From Panagrolaimus kolymaensis (taxonomy: Eukaryota; Nematoda; Chromadorea; Rhabditida; Panagrolaimidae), in assembly GCA_028622995.1 (NCBI GenBank), contig JAJQJQ010000012.1, positions 1,426,001-1,490,000 on the forward strand: a DNA stretch of 64,000 nt, in the 5' to 3' direction. Below the pieces are notes generated by a model. The model was not told the DNA's origin and ran no database searches. It saw only the letters and a program-made list of their open reading frames with translations. Of this stretch, positions 25,072-39,634 are shown one piece after another; the stretch's first letter is position 1, and every line of letters begins with the position of its first letter. The translations under genes were made by a program, and so were the position numbers.

Positions 25072-28000
25072 TTAATGTCTTAAATTCAATAAGGTTTCGA
25101 TGATGCTCAACAAATAAAAAAAACCGCTGTGTAAAAAATATGCGCACTATTTCATTTTTTACGCATTGCATTAATCCAACACACATAAGGGTCAATTTAA
25201 ATAATAGTAAAAAAAACCTGGGAATTGCCAAATTCGGTCATTCACCACCTCGATCTTCTTCGTCCAACAGGTGTCGATTTGCGCTTGACCGATGAAAAAA
25301 AAGAAGAATGAAAAAGACAGCTTTTGCAAAAAAAGAGGAAGAGGAAATTAAGATTAAGGAATGATTAAGGAAATAATCATTTTAATATGGAATAAAATTA
25401 TGGGCCAAAGAATCGATCGAAAGCAGAAGAATAATTTTTGCATTCGCTCATATTCTATATAGAAAATCAGAATGTTGCCTTTTCCTAGCTACGAAGGTAA
25501 TGGAAAAGTTCTCTCTATTTTTTGGATTAAGGAAAATTTTAAAATTAATTCGGTGCAAATTAATTGCGTTCAGATAGTAAATATATTTAAAGACAGCAAC
25601 TTTTCACACTTCATCTTTTTGTAACTAAAAATTCAAACATTTGTTTGACAAAAATTTCATTGTTTTTTCTTCGATGAATAAAAAAATTTTTTAATGAGAA
25701 ATGCGCGAATATGATTTGCGAGCTTCTCTCTATTTTTTTTTTTGTAATGAGATGAAACACCGTAACAAAAAACACTCATTTGTTTTGCCTTGCCTTGACG
25801 ACATCTGTCATCATTGAAAAAAAAAACATGAACTAACTAACAAAACATTGTCGAAAAAAAAACATCTCGAAATAATGATCTCTATTCGAAACACGTAATT
25901 TTCTCTCCTCAATTTTTTTTTATGGCAAATGTTGTAAAAAAAAATAAGGATGATTATTGGGAGTTTTTTTGTGTAGAAAAAAAAGTCAAGGATGCAAAAA
26001 AGGTAAATAACAAGGCCATCAGGTTTTTCTGAAGAGGAGTTTCAGAAAAAATGGATAATTAGTTTGTTTGAAAGTCTATAAAAATTTCAAAAATTCAAAA
26101 GAAAAAAGACACCAAAATCAAATGCGCGAAATAAAATGGTTTTATTATATTTTTTGATTTAAAATTTTGATAAGCTTTTTTTCTTAAAACCTCGCGCAAG
26201 AGTAATATTGCCTCTTCTCGAAAAAGATTTTTTGATTGTTATCGCAGTGGTAAGATTTTATTTAATGCTGACACATTTTGACGAATGACCCTCCTTCAAG
26301 CAAGTAAGAAAGCATCATTTGGAATTCCGGAAAACACACAATCAAAAAACATACATGGAAAATTAATGAAGACACAAATAAAAAAAAGTATACAATTGCA
26401 AAAAAAAAAGAAAGAATAGATGAGCTTGAGAGAGTGGATACTTAAAGTAGCTATAAAAGTGTGCTTTTCGCACCTCCTCATCTTCAAAAATAAAAAAATG
26501 AATTTGGATGATCCATGGATGAGGACACGAAACGACACGATTGAGAAAAAGAATGGACAAGTGCTTGATTTGACACTTGACTTCCACTTTTTCTATTGTT
26601 TTATAAAAAAAATTTTAACTGTCAAAAAATCCGGAAGCTCAAGTGAATGTGAATAGTCGCTATTGTGCAACACCTGCTAATTTTCTCTTAGGGTTGGGTC
26701 AATCAATTTTTGAGGATGAATACAATGTCAACTTTTTTTTTGTTTCAGGAAGTTACATACAAAGTCAAATAATAAAAACTAATGAATGACCGGATATCTG
26801 GGATAATAAATATAAGATGATTAAAAAAATATATTGAACTTGTCAAAGTAATGAATCAAACTAACTTTTCTTTACAGACACATACAAAATAGGAAATGAA
26901 TGAGGTTTCTCAGAAACACGACTGTATGGTGGTAGTATACCAGAGCGATCGGTTAGCAAGGAGCTCTATGCGACATTAGTCAAGATTATGATGGATTGTC
27001 TCCCTTTTTTTTTGTTTTCCGTATTTTTTTTGATGGATGAACTTGCGCGATTGGCAAAAATATAATGGAAAGGGAAAATATAGAATAAAATGCAAATGAG
27101 AAAAAGAATGGGCCACCGAGCTGACTGCCTGCTTGACTGTGTTCAGTCCAAAAATCTCATTTATCTTTTCTCGAGTTTAAGAAAAAATGAAACAAAAAAG
27201 TAAGAAATCAAAAAAGGAAGTAAAAGAAGATTTACAGTCTACAAATTATGGAACATGCAAAGAGAAAAAAAAATAAAAATTAATGATAGTATAAAGTTTT
27301 TAGAAAAAAAAAACGAAACTTCAATATTTTTTTTTCGGATATTCAGTTCTTGAATATTTTAAGAAGCTCAACTAGTACATTAATGATTTTACAATACCTA
27401 AGCTATTGTTTTCAAAACTTCCATCTCAAAAGACTTTATTTCCTCTTCTAAAGTAATTTTTTTATGAGTTCTAAAAACGTCGCAAATCATCCAATCTGGT
27501 GCATCCGCTAAAATTTCGGAGTCTCATAAAAAATAGCATTTGCGGCTCATTTTTATTTTTTCATATAGAAATCTGCTTTGACTTTTTCTTCAAACTTATG
27601 GCAACAGCTTTTAACCCAACCAAAAAAACTCGAAGAAAATCAGATCAACAATGTTTTCGGAAGAGATTTGCACCGATGTGATGTTCGTTTATTTTGGCGG
27701 CGTCAATAAAGCTCGCTTCTCGATCCTTTTTCTTTTTTTAGAAGACTTTCTTAATCGGATTTTTAAATATAAGTTTTTACTCTTTTTGTTATCCTCTTTC
27801 CCAAAAAGTAAGCTAAGAGAGACGCTAGAGCAACCAACAACTTTTGAGGCGTCATAAAAGTCACAAAAAAATAAATATGCATTTTAGAGACAGATCGAAT
27901 CGAAGCCAACTGTGATAGAAAAAGAGTGCCATAAAAATGGGAAGTTGAAAGAAATTAAAGAAGCTGCCGCTGGCATTTTTTGTGACATTGATAGTCGTCG

Positions 28001-29129
28001 TCGGCACCACTTAAAACAAAAGAAGCTTGGAAGGTTGTAAAATTGTTTAGGATTTGTCTTTTTTGTTTTAGTTAAAACATAAAAAAGAAAATTAAGTGAC
28101 AGGTTTCAAACTATCGTTTTGTTGTAGGAAATGGGCTCTTAAAATATAAAAAATAGGGAAAAGGAAATTCTAGGAATGAGAAGAATTGTGTTGCGAATTT
28201 TTGGAATCCCCTTCAGAAATCAAGGGAATACATTTTTTTAATTTTTAGATTTGAACCAAAATGCAACAATTCGAACAAACAAAATTAAAAGTACCACATT
28301 CCACAAACAATACATATGCAAAAAATAAAATAACCCAGAATTAGTTTAACCCAAAAAAAACTTCCTGAGAAGATAAACAGACGCTATAAAATTGTTGGTT
28401 GTTGCGCCATTTGAAGCACATAAGAGAGACAAAAAAACGATTAAGCAAAACTGCATTACGCAATTTGGCCATTCTTCCACGATCAACCAACACCTTTTCA
28501 AAAAATAGAAGATGCAAACAAAATAAATATGGAAGAATAAAAAACCACAAAATAAAGATGGAAAGAAATTAAGGAGAAACGGAAATGACCAATAATGAAT
28601 AATTTTTTGTTTCCTTAAATAAAATAAAAAGATTTTTTGTTGTTGGTTTTTAAAGAAGTTGGAGGAAGAAGGCGATGAAAAGAAATAAATAAAGCGTGTT
28701 CTACTTCTTGCATGATGAGAGGCTGGTTGGCTGGCTGCAAAAAAGATTGAAATATGTTGTTTTTAAACAAAAAATAATAAATCTTCAAGTGTGAACACGC
28801 AGAAAAACGATGGCGAGTGCAGCGTCTTCGTTATTGATGATGAGGTATTTTAGTGACCGCAAAAACGAGCCATGACGATGGAGAAAGAAAAAGGAGTACT
28901 TCAAAGTTCTATGAAAAGAAAAACCCGACGGGGAGGATGATGAAGAAAATGGCCAAGGACATGGAATGAAAAGAAATGTAAGAAAAAATTGGGTAGAATC
29001 GGATATGAAAAAAATAAAGAAGAATGATCTAAAGTTGAATAGAATGAAAAAAGAAAGAAAATAGGATGACTTCAGGATTTTTGAAAAAAGAGCGAAAAAA
29101 ATTGGTGGAGGAAGTGAGTATTGAATTAA

Positions 29130-29320
29130 AGGGACATAGCTATTTCATGCCTTTTCAAAAATTTCGATACTGGGGCTGATAGGAACAGTTGGGGCGGCGC
29201 GTGTTTGAATTACCGTGTCACTTCTGTCTTACACGGTAATTCAAACACGCGCCTTACCAAGTGTAACTTGCAGTGCCCGCAAACGAAATTTCAAAAAAGG
29301 CATGAAATAGCTATGTCCCT
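29130..29320. mobile_element. TTAA-flanked MITE, 191 bp, with inner palindrome
   Basis: Flanked by TTAA (29126-29129 and 29321-29324). The inverted repeats start AGGGACATAGCTATTTCATG and match for about 40 bp. A second perfect palindrome lies inside: GGCGCGTGTTTGAATTACCG (29194-29213) and its reverse complement at 29235-29254. The first five terminal bases (AGGGA) and the TTAA are shared with the element at 24837-25071, but the rest differs. No coding capacity; the single strand would fold into a long hairpin. Confidence 0.75.
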
Positions 29321-32300
29321 TTAACAAATTGAGAGGTATGCGGGTGGCAATAGCAATATAGAGGGCAACATCGCTGGTTTGGTACAAGTTGAATGACATC
29401 TTTGAGAGAGAAAGACAATTGTATGGGTTGCGTGCCGCCGGAAAAGAAACAAAACAATTTCATCTTTTTTTGTCGAAAAAATGACCAAAACTTAAGAAAG
29501 AAAAAAATTTCATGAATAGTTAAGAGTGCTTTTGCAGTTTTATAGAAACTCATTAAAGGAGAGATCTTAAAAAGTTCATAAAGTTGAATAAATTTTGAAG
29601 TGTTTTAAAATGAAATAAACATGATTGGGTTTAAAACTCAAAAATATTCAAAAACCAACCGGTTTTCAGAAAGATATACTACATGAAATAAAAATTTCTC
29701 CCAAATATAATTTTATTCTTTTACAGCAGCTACTCGGGTAGCTCATAAAAAAAAGCAACTGTACCATTGTTTTTTATGTTATTTTTTAATTTCTTTTAGG
29801 ATGTCGCATTATTTTTCTTTTTTTGTTGTGCGGTAAACCTATATTCTCGCGAGAAAGATCAAAAAACTTCTCCGAAATCAAAAGGAAAAGGAAGGAGTTC
29901 CATATGGAGGATGATGGCACTCCTTTTTTAATACTCCCGCTTTTTTTTGGCTGCTATTCTTTTCTTCTAACCAACAACCGTAAAAAATAATTGCCAATAT
30001 GAAAAAACATCGGCGAGAGTCACCGATCACGGCCAATTACGAGAGTTATTTTTCAGCATCAAAAAATAAAGAATAATATGCGTTTTTGGTGGGTTTCGGC
30101 ATTTTACAAAAAAAATATTTCGCGGACGCAGAGTTCGAGAGTTTCAAGTATCAAAAAATTGTAGACTTTTTGCCGACAAAAAAAAAACAGAAGACAGTTG
30201 CTTTTTGGAAAATTCAAAGACAATGAGCGAGTTTGGAGTGAAACAGTATTTGCAAAAAATAAAAGAGTGTCCTTCAATTGGACACCTGCGGGGTTTCAAG
30301 TGACTTTATCGAGAAAGAATGAAGGAGTCCATCATCAAAAAAGTTAGAAAAAGAAAAAAATACACAAAAGTGTTAATTCATTCATTAATAAAGAACAAAA
30401 GTTTGCCGCACAAAAATAAAATAAGTTTAAAGTGATTTGGAAAAAAGAGGATCAAAAAAGGCTGATTGTAAAGTTACAGGAAGTCGGAATAGATAGATTT
30501 TGACCTCATAAAAATATGTCAAATGCCTGTCTGCTACTTGATTTTAAAAGAGGCGACAAAAATATTAATATATTTAGAAAAGAGGATTTATCAGAGAATA
30601 AAAACCAAAAATAAGAAAATGAGAATAGAAATATTTGCAAAAAATAACTCTGCAAAAAAGTTGAATAAAAAATTTTCATGAGGTAAAAAAAGATATAATT
30701 TCGCTTTACAAAACTTCAAAGAATTTAAGGGTCTAAAATAAAGCCATAACTCCAGTAGGTCGCAAAGCCATGTAAAGATTTTTGACCCTTTAAGAATACC
30801 CTTTTAATAAAAACGCTTTTCATACATTTCTATCACAAAAAACAGTTAAAAATCAAAGTTGCAGTTATTGCCTTCTTTTTCATATTAAAAAAACAAAACA
30901 AAAAACCATACATATTTGTAAAAACTATGGCCAACAGCAGGTGACCTATTGCTATTTCACCGCCCTATAATCCACTAAGAATTTAACACTTTCGTGTTCA
31001 TGCATTTGTTACATACCCTTTACTAAAACCCATGAATAAAAAAGGAGAGAGAAGAATAAAATTAGCGGCATGACTTTGGTATTAAAAAACAGAAAACAAA
31101 AGAACAGTAATCTCCCCAGCTGTGAAATGAAAGGCAAAGTTTTGACAAGGAATAAAAAATTTGAAACACTTGTCGGCAGCAACAGCGGCGGCAAAATTGT
31201 TTTAAGAAATGCCGAAACTTTTTTTAAAGAAAAGATTGAATAGCAAAAGCTTGCGCAATAATTCTTTTTCTTTGAGGAATGGATGGATACTATTGAGGAA
31301 AGTTGATGAAAAGCCAAAAAGAGAGAGAGAGTGGGTGTGGAACAAGTTGGCGACGATCAAATTTTGAGTGAGAAATGCCGTTAAACCGTTATCGACTGGA
31401 CTAAAACAAACTTTGTGATGAAGCCATTGAAAGGCAATTCAAGTGTTTGAAGATGAAAGATGAGAGGTAAAACAACCAAATTCAAGAGAGTATTTGAACA
31501 AAAACTAGAAGAAAAAAAACTGTTCTTGAATTTTTCCAACCATGGGTCTTTTAAAAATTATCTTAAAACTTTAAAGCTTGCATTAAAAATAGAACCAAAT
31601 ACAGTAAACAAAAAAATAAAAAGAAGCATTAAATCTTCATTGAAGCTAAAGATTGACATTTTTTACATTAATTTTTTTTGTTTTTGTTTTTTAGTAAATC
31701 CCAGAAAAAAATGAATAAATATGGTTGAATAAGCGAAGCAATTATTTTATGCTTCACCGAAAAAAAGAGTAATTTTCTTTTTTCTTTCTCTTGCCCTGTC
31801 TCTAAACTGTCGTCACCAAAAAAATATAAAATAAAATATGGACAGTGATTTGACAGCCGTTTTGACATTATTAGCATATAAGTAACCAACCCTGAGAGTA
31901 GTGAGTGAGTACTAATCGTCGTCACTCACTCATTTCCAATTCACAATACTCACTTTTTTTGAAGAGGCATGTATGTATTTGGTATGAATGACAAAGGACA
32001 GAAGAAATAATAATAAGAAAAGATTTGAAACAGATTGTTTCAAGCTTCTTTCAACAACAACAACAACAACAAAATGTGAGGAAAGAAATAAACATTTGAA
32101 AAGAAAAAGGGTTTTGGAAACAAGTGGGAAAAGAGCTCTTCCACTCATATATAAAAAAAACCATATTTTGGCAACATATTGTTGAAAAGCCGTTAATCGT
32201 CGCTTATCGAATGTATGAAAAGCGAGAATGAACCCTTAATCGGTGGTTTAAATAAGTGCCATTATCAGTCAATGTCGTCAAGCAGGTGCCACGAATTTTA

Positions 32301-35300
32301 TATTTAATGGGCAAAAAAATCAACGGATTATCCTCTTCTTAAAATACTCTAAACAGAGACATTTTTTAATGTTTTCATTTTATACAGTCAATGGCAAGAT
32401 AGAAAGGGTATTGAAATAATTTTGCGACCGTAAAAATTTTTACAATGAAGAATAAAAATCATTACAGTCTGTCGCTCTCTGAAGAAAATCTGCCATCTTT
32501 GTTTAAAGAAAAAAAAGAAGTCAAAGTAATTACAGACTTTTTCAAAAGCAAAAAACGTTAACCCTTTAAAAAATTCCATTTTTTACGACCGTAAAATTTT
32601 TTTCCATCTTCTATGAAATTGAGAGAAGAAATAAAAAATATAATGATTGGTGGTAGTAAGTTTTTCATCTTCCCTATAAGTTAGGTGGCAGCAATATATA
32701 TATAAAGGCATTTATTTGGAAGAGAGAGAGGTGATTACGGGACATTGATTTTCGCGCATATTTTTTTTTCATCATCTCTAAAGTGTGAGCTTTTTTGATT
32801 GATTGCCGACACCTTTTTTGGTTTTGGTTGGGTTTCAATCGCGGAATAATCAAAAATGTACGTGTGTTTTATATCATCCTCTTCTTCAAAATCCTTCTTC
32901 AGCAAATATTTGACTACCGAAAAAACAAGAAATTATAACATTTTTTAAATGGAATCTTAAAGGATTTCAAATTTAAAAAAAGTAAAGAAAGTTATCAATC
33001 AAAAAATGTTTTAAAAGTTTGGAACTACCGTAGTTTTTTTTAGAAAAGCAAAATTTTAGAGATTAAAAATGAATCCACTTTCTACTGTGCTCGCGATCGC
33101 GATAGTAGCCGATAAGTCATTGATGCCATTACCAAACCCCTTAATTCTCTAAGTATTTTTATTTATTTATTTAATCTCAGTGTATGCATATCCTAATCTT
33201 TTATTGTATTGTATTATACCTTGTAATTAAAATACCAACTCAAGTGAACAAATAAAAGGCGAACTAAAAATTATGTAAAGCGATATCAATCACAATCTTG
33301 AAGAAACCTTGTCGTTATTTGAGCTCCTCTCTTTTTTTCGACACGGTAACTGTCGACTCCCCAATTAGCCTTTCCTGACCTCTCTCATTCTTGCTCTCGA
33401 TCACTCATTGAAAGATATTTGTTGACAAGAAAAAAAGATGGAAAATGAGAAGAGAAAAGAGAGAGGATCAATGCTGATTTTGATCTAAAAAAAGTTGCGC
33501 AATGGCACGCGTCCATCCATCCAAGTTCGAGAGTCAAATTGCAAGGCGGCCAAAAAAGGGATAAAAACTAAAACCATAAAAATTCTTGTTGCCGCCGGGA
33601 TCGTTTACAACAATGTTTTTCTCACTTTTCTTTTTGTACAAAAATGATGATCGCTTGAGTGAACGAAAAAATAAAAATAAATGAATGGTACAGAATTAAA
33701 ATTTTCTCGGGTAATGATGACCATCGAAAAACACGAGAAAGAAAAAGCGACGACGACAACGTATAATTTGCACATAAACATCGACATCGAGAAAAAAAGT
33801 TTGTAAAAACAAAAACGTAAGAATGTATATTTTGGGAAAGTGGTAAACAAAGGTCGCTCTTGAGGCGTTTTTCACCTTTCAAGTTAAGAGCTATTTAGTT
33901 AAGCTGATTTTAAACAAAAAGTTTTTGTTTTAGAGAAAAAAATAATTTTTAAAACAATGACTAAAAACTATAACTTTTCTTTGCAAAATTCGTTCAGATA
34001 TCATAATTTTCTTCTCGTTGGATTTGGTGTTGCACCACATAAATAAGTAACCAAATTACCACAAAGTATTCCCTTTTCTAATATAAGCTTTCATACCAAA
34101 AATAATATAAGCAACTACGTTTTTGTTGTTATTTTTTTATTCCTCTAACATACATGTTTTTCCCATTCCTAAGTTCCTTAACATCATCAAACTAACTAAG
34201 AATGCAAAGCGATGGAAAATGAAGAAGTGTGGGAAGCTTTTTTTTGCTCTCATACATATGCATTCTTTGGTGCGGAAATTAATTCACTCAAAAAAACATG
34301 GATAACAGAAAGATGAAAGAAGAGACACATTGGAGCCAATTCCACAAAAGTTTTTTTTATTATTCTCATCCTCTGATGACGATGATGGTCAACGACTCAT
34401 CAACATTGGGCGTTGAAAATCAAATCAAATCACCAGCCTCAGTGGCGGACATTCATAGTGCTCGATTACACTTGGTCGCTTTCCCCCTTTCAAAAAAAGC
34501 ATAAACACAAATTTTTTAAATCAAAATATTTATGAAAGCAATAAAAAAAGGCAAATGAAAAAAATAAATATACAAAATCTTTTGACACTTTTTTCCATTC
34601 TTCTTTTTTGAATCACACAGGTGAGGGAGGGCTTGCTTGCTTTTTTCTTTTTTATGTTGCTGTTGTTGGTGCTTGCGCAATTGATGATTATTCATGAAAA
34701 AAATATATGAGAGGATGGAAAAAGGCGCCGAAGGAAAAAAGCATACGATGATGATTGAATTGAACCGGTAACAAAAAAACCTTGAAGGAAAGGAAAAGGA
34801 GAAAATGACCGGAAGAATAACGGTGATGTAAAAAAGAAGGAAAACGTATTATTGCAACAATTTTTGAGTCACATCGTTTATTTATAAACGGGTCAAAAAG
34901 AAAGAAACGTATTATTTTTCCGCTTCTGTCATCATAATACTTTTTTTGTTGATGACAGAGCGGTTTGACTTGATGCCACTTTGCACATACATACATATAA
35001 ATTAAATGACCATATACATCAGAGAATGGAGGGAAAAGGCTGTGATTTTGGTATATGATTCATAAGTTAGATTCAGAGATATTAATGTGGAAAATAAAAG
35101 GCGAGTGGATTAAGTTAAAAGTTTACAAGAAACTGATTTAATCTTTAGTTAGAATATCAAGTTGCAATCCAATTAGCTATAGCCAGGGAAATCAGATAAA
35201 AATAACTTTAAAAATCAGCTAATTTTTGAGACTATTCTAAAGATAACTGCAATAAAAAATAGCATAGAAAAAACTATTTTTCCTGATTTTTTGTTGTTGT

Positions 35301-38300
35301 TGTTACTTAAAAGTAAACCTTATTTTTACTCTTTCTCTCTTTTCTATAGAAGACACACATAAATATAAAAACATATATAAAAATAAATAACAATATTAGC
35401 ATATGAATAATTTATATTTATATGCAGATTGAAGCTTCATCCTCTCTTTTTCAAATTCATAAAAGTGAGAGAGTTGCGACCGGTAATGACTCGTTTTATT
35501 TTTTTAGGTGCCAAAAAAGAAAAAAGTGGTTCCGGAAACAACAGGTTGGTGGCTTCCTTTATTTTATGGTTTTAAAAATCCATTGAAAGCCAAAATCATT
35601 GTTTTTGAGGACCACAAAATCTGGGAATAAGCATTTTAGAATGAGTCAAATCTGCAGGTGCCAAATGCAACACTTTTTTTATATTGTGAATTATTTTTGT
35701 ATTTTTTTATAAACAAAAAAGAAAAGATAATTGCTGCTTAAAAAACGTTTTTTACGATTAAAACAATAAGTAGTTAACAAAAAAGACAAGACATCAAAAG
35801 GCGACGAAAAAAAATAGTAAAATTTTAAGTAGCTACCGTACACGATTTGTAAAAGGTAGAAAAATTGTGCTATGAAGAAATTTAAATTACGTTAAACAAA
35901 AAAATTAAAACAAAACCACTACTCCCATAATCCAATTATAAAAACCTCCTTTCCCCGATCAAATAATAAAATGAAACAAACCCAGAAATGTAAACATAAT
36001 TGTAAACGATGCGATAATAAGCACCAAACCAAACAGGTGCTGAATAAAAAAAGAAGAATGAACGTAATCCGATAGTCTTTTCTTTTTTTGGTTTAAAAAA
36101 AGATAATTGGATCAACGGCAAAGGCTTATTTCTGGTCTGATTATTACCAAAAAAGGAGTTTAAAAAAATTAAGAAACAAATCAAACAAGGTTAAACAAAT
36201 ATATTTAATTTTTTTTAATCGAAAACAAAAAGAGAGACCACCGCCAAAAAAAAATAGATGGCGACAATGATGCCGGCATTCCAAGGCTTTGATCAAAAGC
36301 ATTTGCAAAGGAACCAGCCGTGAACATTAAAAAAAATCGGTGAAAACAGTTTAAAAAAATAGGCGCCGATAAGCCGGCAACATGGTGAAAGAAAAAAATG
36401 TTAGCACATGCAGAAAAAAAGTGACGATGAGAAAAAAAGAGGCAACGGTTTTGAAAGGTAATAACACTAAACCTATTTTTCTTAAAGTCCAAAAGCATTC
36501 AGGAAAAGTCATAAAAAAAATATACAAAAAAGAAAGGGTTTTGACTTTTCAATTTTCATAGATGTTGCCATTTCTTGAAAAACGAACTAAAAAGGAGAAA
36601 CTCCAAAAGACTTTATTCCAAAAAATGGCATTGCCCTTTTGACAGCAGCAATATAATAATTGTTTCTTGCTTTTCTTTAAAACTGACCACCACCAATGAC
36701 CAAAAAAGTTGAATTTGTTTCCGACCATGTGGAAAAACTTGGAACAAAGACATGTCCACCAAGGACTCGCTAGCTTTGAAAAGCAACGCAGCTTAAAAGC
36801 TTCATAAAAAATATTGTAACGGTTTATAATTTATCCGTCGTCAAAAGCTTCCGAGGAAACGGATATCCTTAAAAATGTTACTCAATCTTTTTGCAGTAAG
36901 ACGAAGAAGAAGAGGATATGGGTGATTGTCGGCAGTTCAAAAAAACCGTGACCCAAGATTGCGCGGTTTCTTTTCGCTTGCATCTGCTTTAATCTTTAAA
37001 AGCTGCAAATACATATAATATTCTTTTCAGAGACACCAAAAAAACAATATAAAAAAACTTAAAAAGCTTCTCTCATTTATTTTTTGTTGCTACCGTTGCT
37101 ATAAAAGAAAACTTTTTTTCGCCCCCAAAGTTTTGAGTTTTTTTTTTCAAGCGCAGCAAAAAAACTAATGTTTACATAGTGGCTCGTTGAATGGCAGCCG
37201 ACATGCTCCTCATTGACAATTTGCATTTTTTGGTTACGCTTAATCGGTCAATTCAAACTTTAAAAAATAGTAGAGAGATATTTTTCTTCCATTTAAAAAA
37301 GTATGTGTGTCAATTGTGGCGATGCTGCTAATGATGGTGAAAAAAAACCCCAAAAAAATTATATATATGATATTATTATTATTTTTTTATTTTGGAAGAA
37401 ATGACTTATGTTTCAAATAACGCCTTTTCAGCTCTTTTATATTTTCTGCTGACTTGGCTCCCTTAAAGAATTCATTAATTTTTTTTTTGAAGTGAAAGCT
37501 TCTAATTCGCTTATGACATGCCTTCCTTTTCCTTTTTCTTTTTCTTCTTATTGTCGTTGTTGTTGTTATTTGGGTGGCCCACTTCAATTTCATTTCTTTC
37601 TTTTTTGCCTTTTCTCCACCAAGAAAAACTTATTAATTTCATGCAAACACATGAGTGTTTTCACAGAAGCTCATACACCCAAACAATATAGTGAAAAAAA
37701 GCAAAGTAAAAATCAACAAACACAAAACACAAAAAAAGATAAACAAATCCAAAAGTAAAAACTACAAAAATCATGGTAGAACATTCTTGAAAAGAAAATA
37801 AGGAAATTGTTGGCTTCGAGCCAAAAAAAAAATAAACATAAACTTTTTGCTGTCTTTTTTTTGATAAAAAATAAATTTTAAAAACTTTTACTTATTTCTT
37901 TGCACTTTTGGTAATTTTTATTTCGCTTTTTTATAAACATCAATAAATTATTGTTTAAAAAAATATTGTGTGTTACCGCTGAAACGAAGCATTGAATCAA
38001 AAAATCGATTTTTTATAGCTAAAAACTAGTTTTTTTTCTTTGGGTTTTGTAGTTTTATTTCTCTCTCAAGTAGTTTACTAGTTTCTTCTTCCTTTTTTTT
38101 AAATTTACCACAAACTTTATTAATTATTTATTTTGTTTGCTATTTTATGTTGTAAAATTTCTCGCGGTTGTTGTTAGCCTATTTTTTGTTTTGGAAATGT
38201 TTCCCAAACATGCAAATGACAAGCTTATTACGCGAGAAAAACTAAACTCGGAAGTGTCTTAAGAATTAATTAAAAGAAAAATGAGGGAGATGTGCTTCTA

Positions 38301-39365
38301 ATTGAAGAATGGTTGATGCGCAAGTGGTCAATTTTCCAGAAGAAATTTTTTTGGGCAATGCTTAGGACAAACTAGTAATTGGTGAAAATTGAACTTACTT
38401 TTTTGTAAACTAAAATTAGGGAAAAGATGTATATTAATTATAATATTAGAAGCATGGTTTTTACAAGGGTTTTATTTTGGAATAATTTTAGCTTGGATTA
38501 TCCCTAAATTTAATGAGAACAAAAAATTCAAAAAAAATCAAGATTGATTAACAACGATCAAAGAAAATTTCAAAAACATAGGAATCTTATTATTTCTTTT
38601 GTTTCGCTCAGTATTAAGACATTCATATTCGTTTCTTTCATTAAGAATGTTGTTTTATAAAAGCATTATAGTTTGTAAAAGAATTATTTTTCATCCTCAT
38701 CACGGACGATGCTTTTAAGTCAAAAAGACAATAAAATACGTTTTTGCATTAGGAGCAGCGCCATTTTTAAGCAACGGATCAGGAACACTCTTGCATTTTT
38801 CGCTTTTATTTTTTCCCCGCATTCATATTTCTTCCAATAACGCCGGGATGAGAGAGAAAAAGAGATTATTATAGTTAGAAATAAAAAAACGAATAAACAA
38901 TACAACATTTTTGCCTTGCTGTTGTTAGAACTTGCCTTATTTTGGAGAAGGCTCAATTTCTTTTTTCATTTTCTTGCGCTCCGGTAATAATAATAATAAT
39001 GCGGCGAAGCAAGAAAAGAGCATAAGCACTTTTCTTGTTTGAAAAAAAGTAGTGAAAAGCTATCATCACTTCACTTTTTTGTTTTGAAGAAGATGATAGG
39101 GTTTGAAGCAATAATAAGATTGAGAAAAGCCATGAGGTTATGAAACTTAAAGTGCAATACATAGAAGAAAGCGATAAAATATTGACTAAATCAAAAAAGC
39201 ACACGATTCAATGAAAAAATTTCTAACATTGGAATAACTTTATTTTCTTATTCGATAGCAACCTTGAGTCACCGTCGAAGCCTCAAATTAAGAAAAATAA
39301 AAAACTGTTTTTTTTTTCTTCATCATTTTAGGATGAAAAAAATCACGGCTTCCCACCAGTGCTGT

Positions 39366-39515
39366 CGAATGTTCGAAAATCTTCGAATCGAACTTTCGAA
39401 GCTTCGATTCGAATTCGAATTTCTTCGAATCGAATTTCGAAGTTTCGATTCGAAATTCGAAACTTTCGAATCGAATTTCGAAGCTTCGATTCGAAAAATC
39501 GAATCGAATCTTCGA
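39366..39515. repeat. Left subterminal TTCGAA-type array of the hAT element
   Basis: Dense direct and inverted copies of TTCGAA, TCGAATCGAA and GAAATTCGAA-like units spaced about 8-12 bp apart. Subterminal repeats in hAT elements are usually transposase binding sites; here they are unusually dense. The array creates overlapping arginine/serine/phenylalanine-rich frames that are not genes. Confidence 0.85.
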
Positions 39516-39634
39516 AAAAGTGAAGTCATTAATAATAAAAAAAAATTTTGAAAATACTTTATTATATAAAAAAAAACAACAAAACAAAAGACAACAAAGA
39601 TTTATAAAAAAAAACAATCAACAATTAATAATAA

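Noticed and set aside
30725..30793. 61-bp segment between TTAA sites with GGGTC...GACCCT ends, resembling the AGGGA MITEs
   Set aside because: Inverted ends match for only about 5-10 bp; a similar TTAAAGGGTCAAAAA at 48214 has no partner end. Too weak to call an element.
32422..32600. Two copies of GACCGTAAAA flanking about 150 bp
   Set aside because: Direct, short, and embedded in A/T runs; no target duplication or inverted ends.
39264..39617. Overlapping open frames on both strands rich in Phe/Glu/Ser/Arg (also 40332-40862)
   Set aside because: They arise from the TTCGAA-type repeat arrays of the hAT element, which lack stops in several frames at once.
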